In this document: piece after piece, positions 15,487-24,605 of the stretch
Layout of the letters: each line of letters starts with the position of its first letter
Position numbering within the stretch: the first letter of the stretch is position 1
Assembly (NCBI RefSeq): GCF_000333035.1
Contig: NZ_BANU01000037.1
Span: forward strand, 1-43,596
DNA from: Gordonia sihwensis NBRC 108236
GTDB taxonomy: Bacteria; Actinomycetota; Actinomycetes; Mycobacteriales; Mycobacteriaceae
Direction of reading: 5' to 3'
DNA length: 43,596 nucleotides
Notes under the pieces: model-generated
The model's database searches: none
What the model was told of the DNA's origin: nothing
Seen by the model: only the letters and a program-made list of their open reading frames with translations
Program-made: the position numbers and the translations under genes

Positions 15487-16188
15487 ATGGCGGGCAGGGC
15501 GATCCGGATGTCGGTGGCGATGCTGGCGGGTGGCGCAGTGCTCGCCTCGGTGGGATGCAGCACCGACGGCTCGTCCACCGCTGCCGAGCGCGAGGCCGCC
15601 GAGCTGCCGCTGACACAGGCCGAACTGCCCGCCGGTTTCCACACCGCCCGGCTCAGCAAGGACGCCCTCGCGCAGATGACGGAGCAACTCTCCGATTCCA
15701 CCGCATACGTCGACATCGCACCCGCGCAGTGCGCGGCATCCGGAGCGATGGTCACCACGATCGACCCGAAGAGGGTCGGCGTGATGGCGGCGACCGATGG
15801 CGACGATGCGATCAGCGAGTCGGTGCAGCCCGTCGCCGAGATCGACGGCGGCGTCGACCTCGAGGCTGCGCGCAAGCAGGTCACCGGCGACTGCGGCGTC
15901 GTCCGGGTGCACGTGAAGGCCGGCCCGGTCAAAGGTTCGGAGATCACCGTCACGCACACCGTGATCGACGTACCGCGCGGGGCCGCCGACCAGGTCCTGG
16001 CGGTGGAGAGCCGGAGTAGGACGGTGAACGGTTCCAAATCCGGTGAGACGAGTCTGCTGGTAGGAAACGCCCTCGTCAACGGTTACGCGGTCACCGTACA
16101 GATGAGCGCCGTCGACCAGACCGCCGATCTGAATCGTGCAGTTTTCGAGGACGTCTTCGCCAGGGCGATCGCCAAGGCCGCGCGCTGA
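15487..16188 (+). CDS. Lipoprotein of unknown function (paralogue 1)
   Basis: A 233-aa lipoprotein with signal peptide and lipobox ASVGC (lipidated Cys24). The mature part starts with a short Ser/Ala/Glu linker. Then comes a domain with ELPAGFHTARLSKDALAQM, a CAASG cysteine, VTGDCGVVRVHVKAG and a C-terminal LVGNALVNGYAVTVQMS. The next gene encodes a clear paralogue with the same landmarks and two matching cysteines, which may form a disulfide. The architecture is like the sensor-type lipoproteins common in mycobacterial relatives (for example DUF5642-like proteins), but I cannot assign a family firmly. GAAGGGGA precedes the ATG. A promoter of its own separates it from the B12 unit, so functional linkage to that unit is uncertain. 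Confidence 0.78.
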   Translation: MAGRAIRMSVAMLAGGAVLASVGCSTDGSSTAAEREAAELPLTQAELPAGFHTARLSKDALAQMTEQLSDSTAYVDIAPAQCAASGAMVTTIDPKRVGVMAATDGDDAISESVQPVAEIDGGVDLEAARKQVTGDCGVVRVHVKAGPVKGSEITVTHTVIDVPRGAADQVLAVESRSRTVNGSKSGETSLLVGNALVNGYAVTVQMSAVDQTADLNRAVFEDVFARAIAKAAR

Positions 16189-16288
16189 CCGCCGCCTCGA
16201 CGGGATGCCGGTGCCGCGCCCGGATTCCGCATCGGTCAGGATTGTCCCGTCTACTCAGTATCACCAGATAGGGATGAAGACCGACGTG

Positions 16289-17020
16289 ATGACAATGAAG
16301 AGGATTGCCGGCGCCGCCGCTGCCGCGAGCGCGGCATTGCTGCTCGTGACCGGCTGCAGCTCGACCGAGGACGGCGCACCGGTGCCGGGTGCCGCATCGT
16401 CGGCCGCCGCACCGTCCGCCGATGCGGGCAAGGCGCCGACGCTGGTGATCGGCAAGGCCGAGTTTCCGGCCGGGTACCAGGTGACCCCGGTTCCGCGAGA
16501 CCAGATCCAGAAGGTCGCCGATTCCGTCCTCAGCTCGACGAAGAGTGCCAAGGTGACGCCGGCGAACTGCATGCAGCTGAGTGCGTTTCCAGACAAGATC
16601 GACCTCGCCAAGACCGGCTTCGTCATCGCGATGAAGGGCACCTCCGTGCTCGCTGAGACCGTCTCCGTGGTCGACCACTCCGTGGAGGACTTCCGCAAGG
16701 CCGTGACCGGCGACTGCGGCAAGATCAAGGTCGAGATCACCGAGGGCCAGGCCGCGGGCGCGAAGGGCACGGCCGTCTCGAAGGTGATTCCGGCGCCGAA
16801 GACGAAGGCGGACGACGCGATCGTCGTGCAGCAGAGTTCCACGATCGACTTCAAGGGAACCACCACCAAGACGTCGATGATCGTCGGTTACGCGATGGTC
16901 AACGGCTACCTGGTCAGCGTGCAGGCCAGCGACGCCTCCCCGCAGTCGACTCCCGACCTGGCAGCGTTCAACAAGGTCTTCACCAAGGCCGTCGATCGGG
17001 TGGCCACCGAGACCGCCTGA
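16289..17020 (+). CDS. Lipoprotein of unknown function (paralogue 2)
   Basis: A 243-aa lipoprotein from ATG 16289; ATG 16274 and ATG 16295 are in-frame alternatives and only the pre-signal length changes. The lipobox is VTGC (Cys23 with the chosen start), followed by a Ser/Ala/Pro linker. The folded domain tracks the upstream paralogue: EFPAGYQVTPVPRDQIQKV for ELPAGFHTARLSKDALAQM, NCMQLS for QCAASG, VTGDCGKIKVEITEG for VTGDCGVVRVHVKAG, and IVGYAMVNGYLVSVQAS for LVGNALVNGYAVTVQMS. Tandem duplication is the obvious origin. A 100-bp gap with no clear promoter separates the two. It ends at a strong shared terminator. Confidence 0.78.
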   Translation: MTMKRIAGAAAAASAALLLVTGCSSTEDGAPVPGAASSAAAPSADAGKAPTLVIGKAEFPAGYQVTPVPRDQIQKVADSVLSSTKSAKVTPANCMQLSAFPDKIDLAKTGFVIAMKGTSVLAETVSVVDHSVEDFRKAVTGDCGKIKVEITEGQAAGAKGTAVSKVIPAPKTKADDAIVVQQSSTIDFKGTTTKTSMIVGYAMVNGYLVSVQASDASPQSTPDLAAFNKVFTKAVDRVATETA

Positions 17021-17033
17021 CCACTCCCGGACA

Positions 17034-17068
17034 ATGAGAAAGGCCCGCCGACGGCGGGCCTTTCTCAT
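17034..17068. terminator. Bidirectional intrinsic terminator
   Basis: A perfect 16-bp stem (17034-17049 with 17053-17068) and a 3-nt loop. The GC core AGGCCCGCC is flanked by GAGAAA/TTTCTC, giving U-rich tails in both directions. It serves lipoprotein 2 (plus) and gdhA (minus). Confidence 0.9.
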
Positions 17069-17081
17069 ATGACTGCGTCGG

Positions 17082-18515
<1,434 letters not shown>

Positions 18516-18553
18516 CTATCGGCGCAGCGGGTGCGGCATGAAACCGGATGCTC

Positions 18554-18591
18554 GTTTCGTGTGGTTGACCACTGCATTACATGCTTATTAC
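18554..18591 (-). promoter_or_regulatory. GlnR-box-like array upstream of gdhA
   Basis: Read on the minus strand: GTAAT-n6-GTAAT-n6-GTCAA-n6-GAAAC. Four pentamers are spaced exactly 6 nt apart, the layout of actinobacterial GlnR sites (GTNAC-n6-GNAAC, repeated). The last matches fully; the other three differ at one base each. It lies about 33 bp upstream of a TAGAGT -10 box (18516-18521). Confidence 0.55.
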
Positions 18592-18607
18592 GGCGCAGCC
18601 GCCACGA

Positions 18608-18642
18608 CGACGGGGCCGGCGCGCGATGCACCGGCCCCGTCG
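18608..18642 (-). terminator. Terminator hairpin of the MspA-like gene
   Basis: A perfect 12-bp GC stem (18608-18619 with 18631-18642) with an 11-nt loop, 12 nt after the MspA-like stop codon. It also separates that gene from the gdhA control region. Confidence 0.72.
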
Positions 18643-18654
18643 CGGGAGAGCGGG

Positions 18655-19332
18655 TCAGATCCGGCTGGTCTTGCCGTACGCGTAGTAGACGTAGACGCCG
18701 GTTTCGGTGGTGACGGAGATCTTCGTGAACGGACGCACCGAGATCGGGCCGAGCGCGTTGGTCGCGTGAAGCTCGACGCCGGACAGCACGATGTCGGCCG
18801 TCGGCTTGGTGAGCGCGATCTTCGCGAGCGAGACAGTGGTGATCTTGCCCGCGGCCACCTCGAACTCGAGGTCGGTGGCCGGGATGATCGTCGACTCCGC
18901 GCCCAGGCTGACACCCACGTCGCCGACCGAGCCGCCGCCACCGGTACCGGAGACGGTGACGTTCGGGTTCACCTTCGCGTCGACGCCGCCGGTGAGCTTG
19001 AGATCCGGGGTGTGCGCGGTGATCTTGACGCCACCGGGTGCGATCGAGACCGGATACCCGATCTGGTAGCCGACCTCCAGCGTGGCGCTGACCTTCTTGT
19101 CCTTGATGCCGGTCAGCGCGGCGTGCACGTCGGACGAGAGCAGGGCCTCGGCCGAGGTGGGAGAACCGTCCAGCGGCGGAATCCGCTTGGCCGAGAGCTG
19201 GCCGGTGGTCAGCTCCACGGTGACACCCTCACGGGTGTGGTGGGTGGCCGCCGTTGCGGTGGCCGGAATCAGTGCGGCGGTCGCGAAGAACGCGACGAGC
19301 AGCGTGAACGCTGTGATCAGACGCTTGGTCAT
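18655..19332 (-). CDS. MspA-family porin
   Basis: A 225-aa protein: signal peptide (basic MTKRL, hydrophobic core, cleavage near ATAATHH) and a mature beta-rich body of about 195 residues, close to the 184 of MspA. The family signature LEVGYQIGYPVSI matches the GYQIGFPW strand of MspA. The C-terminal ISVRPFTKISVTTETGVYVY matches its LLRPFARLIAST segment. MspA-type octamers form hydrophilic channels across the mycolic-acid outer membrane. The Gly-rich stretch SGTGGGGSVGDVGVS sits where MspA has its rim loop. No partner gene is adjacent. A TACCGT box lies 21 nt upstream of the ATG. Confidence 0.86.
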   Translation of the reverse strand: MTKRLITAFTLLVAFFATAALIPATATAATHHTREGVTVELTTGQLSAKRIPPLDGSPTSAEALLSSDVHAALTGIKDKKVSATLEVGYQIGYPVSIAPGGVKITAHTPDLKLTGGVDAKVNPNVTVSGTGGGGSVGDVGVSLGAESTIIPATDLEFEVAAGKITTVSLAKIALTKPTADIVLSGVELHATNALGPISVRPFTKISVTTETGVYVYYAYGKTSRI

Positions 19333-19509
19333 GTGTTGATTACCCCGACGGTAGAAGAGAGAGACCCGCCCGGCGGCGAGTCCATATCACAGTAGGAATC
19401 CGCGATGTGCCGATTCAACGAATCTCTCGCCGATGTCCGCATCGTCACTGGTCACAGGTGTGGATGAGTTATCCGGACCGGAGAAATTCCCCGGAATCCG
19501 GTGCTCGGA

Positions 19510-19515
19510 TAACCT
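19510..19515 (+). promoter_or_regulatory. -10 box TAACCT of the nSTAND1-WD40 gene
   Basis: TAACCT is followed by 7 nt (CACAGTC) and the GTG at 19523. This leaderless layout decides the start over the in-frame ATG at 19433, whose extra 30 codons would run across the promoter. Confidence 0.6.
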
Positions 19516-19522
19516 CACAGTC

Positions 19523-22500
19523 GTGACCTCGACGCCGCCGGAGAGCGAGTTCGGTCCGGCGCTCGCGAGACTCTTCCGCCAAGCCGGTAAGCCGACGCTG
19601 CGTGCGGCATCGGAGGGAATGGCCAGATTCGGTCGCGCCGAGGCCACGCCGCAGCGGATCAGCGACTGGCGCAACGGCAGACACGTCCCGCGGGACTTCG
19701 ACACCGTCCTGCCGCTGATCATGTGGCTCAACCGGCGGGCGCTCGACGCCGGTGCCGACGACCTCGTGTCCATGCCCGAATGGAGACGGCTCTGGGAACG
19801 CCACCACGACCCCGCGTCGGGCGCCAGGCTGGACACGCCCTTTCCCGGACTCGCCTCGATGGGTGCCCGCGACCGCGACAGGTACTTCGGACGCGACGAC
19901 ACGATCGCCGCCCTCTCGGGGCTGCTTTCCGAGGCACGGGACTCGGCGGGCAATCGGGTCGTCGTGGTGACCGGAGTGTCGGGGGCGGGCAAGTCGTCAC
20001 TGCTCGGTGCCGGGCTCGCCCGCGCCGGTGAACCGTGGAACACCGCGATCGCGCTGCGCGTGGGGCCGTCCGGACTCGTCGGAGACGAGGTGGCCGCCGG
20101 TGCGGCGCTGGTGGTGATCGACCAGTTCGAAGAGGTCTTCGCGCTCGACGACGAGACGCGGCGGCGCGCCGTGCTCGATCGGGTGCAGGAACTCTCGGAC
20201 GCCGGGAGCGTGGTGGTCCTGGGTATCCGCGCCGACTTCTTCCGTGCCTGCGTCGAGTACCCGATGCTCGCCCGAGCGTGGCAGGACCGTTCGATGATCC
20301 TGTCCGAGATGTCCGACGACCAGCTCCGTCAGGTCATCATCGAGCCGGTGCGGATGGCCGGCGGCCGGATCGACGAGGGTCTGGCGGATCTGATGATCGA
20401 CGATCTGCACCAGGCCTCCACCGAGGGCGATCGCGCGGGACGGCTCCCGCTGCTCGCCCACGCTCTCCAGGTGATGTGGGCGAAACGGACCGGGAACCGG
20501 CTGACGGTCGGGTCGTACCGCGCCGCGGGCGGGATCACCTCGGCGCTCGCCGAGACCGCGGAACGCACCTGGGCCGCACTCGACCCGGCCGACCACGAGG
20601 AGGCCAGGGCACTGCTGCTGGCGCTGGTCCAGTTCGGTCCTCGCCGGACGCCGATGCGCAACGCCGTCGCCCCGAGTGATCTGCGGGAGCGCTTCCCGGA
20701 ATCGGCCACGCGGATCATCGACGCCTTCTCCGACGCCCGATTGCTGACGGTGAGTTCGGAATCGGTCACCTTCATCCACGAGGCGGTCATGTCCGCGTGG
20801 CCGCGGATGGCCGACTGGATCGCGGAAGACGCGGATCTGATCCAGTGGATGCAGCAGTTGGCGGCGGACACCGACGCGTGGAACGAGAGCGGCCGCGCAG
20901 CGGACCACCTCTACAGCGGAGCCCGGCTGGCGACCTCGCAGGCCAACCGCGCCGAACTGGGCGCTCACCGTCAGGTCCTGCTGCCGGCCGGTGCCGCGGA
21001 GTTCCTCGACGCCGCAGGCAGGCAACGGACCGTCCGCAAGCGCCTCCGGTTCGCCTCGATCACGTTGGTGGTGGTCCTCGGCCTGGCGTCCGCGATCACC
21101 GCGATCATCGCCACCCGGCAGGCGAGCGATCTCGCACGGCAACGCAACAGCGCCGAACACGCGGCCGTCATGTCCAGCATCGAAGGACTGGTGAGTTCGG
21201 ATCCGTCGCTGGCCGCGCGGATGCTGGCGGTGGCGGATCAGCACTACGCCGACGACACCGAGGTCAGCAGTGGCTTGCTCGCGGCATACACCTCACCGCT
21301 CGCACGCTCGCTCGACGGGCACACCGGCGCGGTCTACGACGTCATGTTCTCCCGCGACGGACGGCTGCTCGCGTCGGCGAGCAACGACCGCACGGTCCGC
21401 GTGTGGCAGCGCACCGACGGTGCGGTGAAGCCCTTCCGCGAGGTGGCCCGGTTGGGCGGCTTCGGGTCGTTCGTCACCTCGGTGGATTTCGATCGCTCCG
21501 GCCGGCTGCTCGCCGCGGCGAGCGGCGACGGCACGGTCCGGCTGTGGAACGTCGCCGATCCCGGGTCTCCTCGGGAGATCGCGACATTGAGGCCCGGCAG
21601 CGGCGCGGCGTATCTCACGCGCTTCAGTCCCAGCGGCGCTCACCTGGCGGCCTCGTCCGACGACGGAACGGTCACCGTGTACCGCGTCGACGGCGACCGT
21701 CCGCCGACGCAGACCGCGGTGCTGCGCGGCCACACCCGCGCGGTCCGCTCGCTCGCGTTCAACTCCGCGGGCACGGTGCTGGCGACCGGCGGGGAAGACC
21801 AGACGGTACGGCTCTGGACGGCCGCCGACACCGACACCCCGCGGCCCGCGGGCGAACCGTTGCGCGGATTCCCCAGCATCACCCACGCGCTGGCCTTCAC
21901 CCGCGGTGACTCGGTGCTTGCCGTCACCGGCGACAGCGCCAACGTGCAGTTGTGGAACGTCACCGACCCGGCGGCGCCCCGGCCGGACACCACGTCGCTG
22001 GCCGGCGTCACCGGCGGCTCGTGGTCCATCGCCGCCAACCCGGTGCGCCCGCTGCTGGCCCGCGCCGGGACCGACGGGATCGTGCATGTCTGGAACACCA
22101 CGTCGATCTCCGATCCGTTGCCGCTCTGGGAGCTGCAGCGATCGGCCGCACCCGGAGCGGTGCGCATGGTCAGCACCGTGTTCAGCCCCGACGGTCAGGA
22201 ACTCGCCGTCGGGCGGTCGGACGGCGAGGTGGACCTCTGGACCCTGCCGCCGGGCCTGCTCCCGGACCGCGGCGCACTGATCAGCGGCGTGGACATGGAC
22301 GCGTCGGGCCGCCGGCTGGTGACGGTCGGTTCCGACGCCCGGCTGAACGTCTGGACCCGGGACGACGGGCAGTGGCACCAGCGGGGCGGTGTCGACATCG
22401 ACCGCCGGGCCAACAACCGGCCCAGCGTCGCGGTGACCACCGACGGGATGCTCGCCGCGACGGCCAACAACAACGGCGGCCTGGTGGAACTGTGGGATCT

Positions 22501-23278
22501 CGGCGATCCCGATCGCCCGCGCCGGGTGGGCGAACTCCGAGTCGGGACCCGATACACCAATGCGCTCGCCTTCGCTCCCGGCACGCGGGAACTCGCCGCC
22601 GGGATCGACGACCGGCGCGTGCAACGTTGGGATCTCACCGATCCGGCGGCGCCGCGACCGGTGGGCGATCCGCTCGGCGGGCCGGGGGATCTCATCCGCA
22701 GTGTGAGCTATGCGGTCGACGGTTCTCGGTTAGCCGTCACCGCCGACGACGGCAACGGCTACGTGTACCGGCTCGACCGGGCCGATTCCCGACCGCTGGT
22801 GCTGCCGATGGGCGAGGAGGTGGCCGACGCGACGTTCGCCCGCGACGGCAGGTACGTGGTTCTGGCGGCCGGTGATCTGGCGGTGTGGCGCATCGACGAC
22901 GGCCCGCCGACGGTGGTCAGCAGGGTCAGCGACCTGCACGCCGAGTCCATCGGCCGATCGGGAGGCCGGCTGATGATCAGCACGGGGACGCGGGAGGTGG
23001 TGGACTTCGCCCTGGGCGCCGACGGCTCGCTCACTCAGGGGGCGGCGGTCTCTCCTGTGCTCGGCGGGTCGCGGACGGTGTCGAACTGGGTGCTGCCGAC
23101 CGATGCCGGTTCGGGTCCCGGGTATCCGGTCGCCGGCGACGGCACCGGCGTCGTATACTTGCAGACCACCGACCGCGAATCCGCGCGCCGCTGGGTGTGC
23201 ACTGCCACCGACCCGCTCTCGGGTGCGGAACGCGACCGCTATCTCGGCAGGCTGTCGGCGGACGACGGCTGCCCGTGA
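19523..23278 (+). CDS. HTH - nSTAND1 NTPase - transmembrane - WD40 propeller protein
   Basis: A 1251-aa multidomain protein (1281 aa if ATG 19433 is used). Residues 10-75 form an HTH-like domain (ATPQRISDWRNGRHVPRDFD). Residues 110-500 form a STAND NTPase of the nSTAND1 type, opening with RYFGRDDTI: Walker A GVSGAGKSS (Lys157), Walker B LVVIDQFEEVF (Asp200), then a helical arm. A single membrane span lies at about 510-535, preceded by RKRLR, which puts the NTPase in the cytoplasm and the C-terminus probably outside. From about 594 to the end come 13-14 WD40 units such as GHTGAVYDVMFSRDGRLLASAS, enough for two propellers. STAND proteins are signal-triggered switches, many in immunity or cell-fate control. 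It stands alone, so trigger and output are unknown. Confidence 0.85.
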   Translation: MTSTPPESEFGPALARLFRQAGKPTLRAASEGMARFGRAEATPQRISDWRNGRHVPRDFDTVLPLIMWLNRRALDAGADDLVSMPEWRRLWERHHDPASGARLDTPFPGLASMGARDRDRYFGRDDTIAALSGLLSEARDSAGNRVVVVTGVSGAGKSSLLGAGLARAGEPWNTAIALRVGPSGLVGDEVAAGAALVVIDQFEEVFALDDETRRRAVLDRVQELSDAGSVVVLGIRADFFRACVEYPMLARAWQDRSMILSEMSDDQLRQVIIEPVRMAGGRIDEGLADLMIDDLHQASTEGDRAGRLPLLAHALQVMWAKRTGNRLTVGSYRAAGGITSALAETAERTWAALDPADHEEARALLLALVQFGPRRTPMRNAVAPSDLRERFPESATRIIDAFSDARLLTVSSESVTFIHEAVMSAWPRMADWIAEDADLIQWMQQLAADTDAWNESGRAADHLYSGARLATSQANRAELGAHRQVLLPAGAAEFLDAAGRQRTVRKRLRFASITLVVVLGLASAITAIIATRQASDLARQRNSAEHAAVMSSIEGLVSSDPSLAARMLAVADQHYADDTEVSSGLLAAYTSPLARSLDGHTGAVYDVMFSRDGRLLASASNDRTVRVWQRTDGAVKPFREVARLGGFGSFVTSVDFDRSGRLLAAASGDGTVRLWNVADPGSPREIATLRPGSGAAYLTRFSPSGAHLAASSDDGTVTVYRVDGDRPPTQTAVLRGHTRAVRSLAFNSAGTVLATGGEDQTVRLWTAADTDTPRPAGEPLRGFPSITHALAFTRGDSVLAVTGDSANVQLWNVTDPAAPRPDTTSLAGVTGGSWSIAANPVRPLLARAGTDGIVHVWNTTSISDPLPLWELQRSAAPGAVRMVSTVFSPDGQELAVGRSDGEVDLWTLPPGLLPDRGALISGVDMDASGRRLVTVGSDARLNVWTRDDGQWHQRGGVDIDRRANNRPSVAVTTDGMLAATANNNGGLVELWDLGDPDRPRRVGELRVGTRYTNALAFAPGTRELAAGIDDRRVQRWDLTDPAAPRPVGDPLGGPGDLIRSVSYAVDGSRLAVTADDGNGYVYRLDRADSRPLVLPMGEEVADATFARDGRYVVLAAGDLAVWRIDDGPPTVVSRVSDLHAESIGRSGGRLMISTGTREVVDFALGADGSLTQGAAVSPVLGGSRTVSNWVLPTDAGSGPGYPVAGDGTGVVYLQTTDRESARRWVCTATDPLSGAERDRYLGRLSADDGCP

Positions 23279-23288
23279 CCCATCGGGT

Positions 23289-23768
23289 TCAGCGCATCTT
23301 GGGTTCGCGCGCGGCGGCGTCCGACGTGATGAACGTCCGCAGCACGTCGTCCTGGTCCGCCACCAGATAGCTCGGATCGGGCACGCCCCACACCTCCCGC
23401 AGGGCGTACTGTGCGGCCATCGCCGCGGCGTCGACTCCGCGCCGGGCGAACTCGACGATGCACGTCTGGTCGCGCAGCGAGCGCCAGCCCCGGTCGGTCA
23501 GCATGGCCACCCGCTGCCGGTCCTCTGGCCCGTACGGATACAGATCGCGATGCGCGACGGTCAACCGCAGGCGGGAGTTCAGCGTGTGGGTGAATACGAC
23601 GGTGGGCTGCGGGCCGAACAACTCGGTCCAGAGTGCGAACACGGTGACGGGGTGGTCGTGACTCATCCGGTCGAGTTGGTCGGCCAACTCACACCGGAAT
23701 CTGACCCAGACTCGATCGATCGCCGCGTCGAACGCGGCCTCGGAGAAGACGCCGGATGAACTGTCCAT
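23289..23768 (-). CDS. Conserved hypothetical protein, possibly TY-Chap-like
   Basis: A 159-aa soluble protein with ATG 23768 behind a strong CAGGAGGTCACG. The frame runs open upstream to 25754, but that is only read-through of other genes. Visible pattern: an N-terminal amphipathic helix (EAAFDAAIDRVWVRFRCELADQLDRM), a beta-like core (TVVFTHTLNSRLRLTVAHR), then DRGWRSL and a C-terminal helical part. It faintly recalls the TY-Chap/YbjN-type chaperone fold of actinobacteria, but I would not rely on that. It lies 59 nt downstream of the DUF2812 gene on the same strand and ends 10 nt from the convergent WD40 gene. Probable two-gene operon. Confidence 0.7.
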   Translation of the reverse strand: MDSSSGVFSEAAFDAAIDRVWVRFRCELADQLDRMSHDHPVTVFALWTELFGPQPTVVFTHTLNSRLRLTVAHRDLYPYGPEDRQRVAMLTDRGWRSLRDQTCIVEFARRGVDAAAMAAQYALREVWGVPDPSYLVADQDDVLRTFITSDAAAREPKMR

Positions 23769-23827
23769 CGTGACCTCCTGAGCGGATGGCCCTACGGTAA
23801 CAGCGGACACCGACAGATCGGGCGCGC

Positions 23828-24415
23828 TCAGCCGCCGATCTCGGCGCGTTCGCGCGTGGCGGTCTCGCCCGGCGCGGTGCGCGCGGACGCCTTGCGGCCC
23901 GAGACCGCGAGCACGACGCCGGCGGTCACGGCGAGCACTCCCACCACGGCTGCTGCGACGGCCGGAGCCCAGAACTCCACCGAGTTCGTCCACTCGAAGG
24001 CCGCCAGACCCGCGACGGCGCCGAGAGCCAGGGCCACGGCGAGGGCCAGGACTCCGATCACTCCGAGCCCGATCGCGAGCGCGGAGGCCCGGCGGCCGAG
24101 ATCCTCGCCGATGAACCCGGCCGGGCGCTCGCCGGTGTACGGGCGCTTCCAGATGTGGAAGTCGGCGGCCTGACCCACGTGCTCCCAGCCCTGCGCTTCG
24201 CGGAACCGGAAGTAGTCGACGGGTGCGGGGACGGCGCGCCGCTCCACCGCGTACCGGACCCGGGCCGGAGCGGACTCGGTGAACCGCATTCGCAGCGGAC
24301 TGAGCAGCGAGTAGTCGGTCAGCACGCGGCCGTCCGCCGCCTGGGCTTCGAGCCACAGTTCGAGATCGGCGGGCGACGGGTGCCGGAGCGCGACGAACCA
24401 TGATGAGGAGCTCAT
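23828..24415 (-). CDS. DUF2812-domain membrane protein
   Basis: A 195-aa protein. Residues 15-110 match the DUF2812 pattern: LELWLEAQAADGRVLTDYSLLSPLRMRF, then VRYAVERRAVPAPVDYFRFREAQGWEHVGQAADFHIWKRP. Two C-terminal hydrophobic segments (ALAIGLGVIGVLALAVALAL and FWAPAVAAAVVGVLAVTAGVV) anchor it in the membrane, followed by a basic tail. Elsewhere DUF2812 proteins often sit beside PadR regulators; none is seen here. ATG 24415 has CAGGAGG upstream. The downstream gene at 23768 is probably in the same operon. Function unknown. Confidence 0.78.
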   Translation of the reverse strand: MSSSSWFVALRHPSPADLELWLEAQAADGRVLTDYSLLSPLRMRFTESAPARVRYAVERRAVPAPVDYFRFREAQGWEHVGQAADFHIWKRPYTGERPAGFIGEDLGRRASALAIGLGVIGVLALAVALALGAVAGLAAFEWTNSVEFWAPAVAAAVVGVLAVTAGVVLAVSGRKASARTAPGETATRERAEIGG

Positions 24416-24558
24416 GAGAACCTCCTGGGGAGAGCTGCCTGAGTAGAGCTTGCACTCCACTGTTCCGCCGGTCGGACGACCCGGTCAAGGAATTTGAGAC
24501 TGAACTCACCAGTCGTCTCTTCCTGCAGTTTGGCGCCGATCCGCGGCGTCGCCGGCGA

Positions 24559-24564
24559 TACACT
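24559..24564 (+). promoter_or_regulatory. Possible -10 box of nagA
   Basis: TACACT (TANNNT) lies 41 nt before the nagA start. No clear -35 at 16-18 bp. The rest of the 190-bp gap 24416-24605 shows nothing else I can support. Confidence 0.35.
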
Positions 24565-24605
24565 CCGAGCCACTGGCGTCGAGTCGATTCGCGGAAGGGA
24601 GTCCC

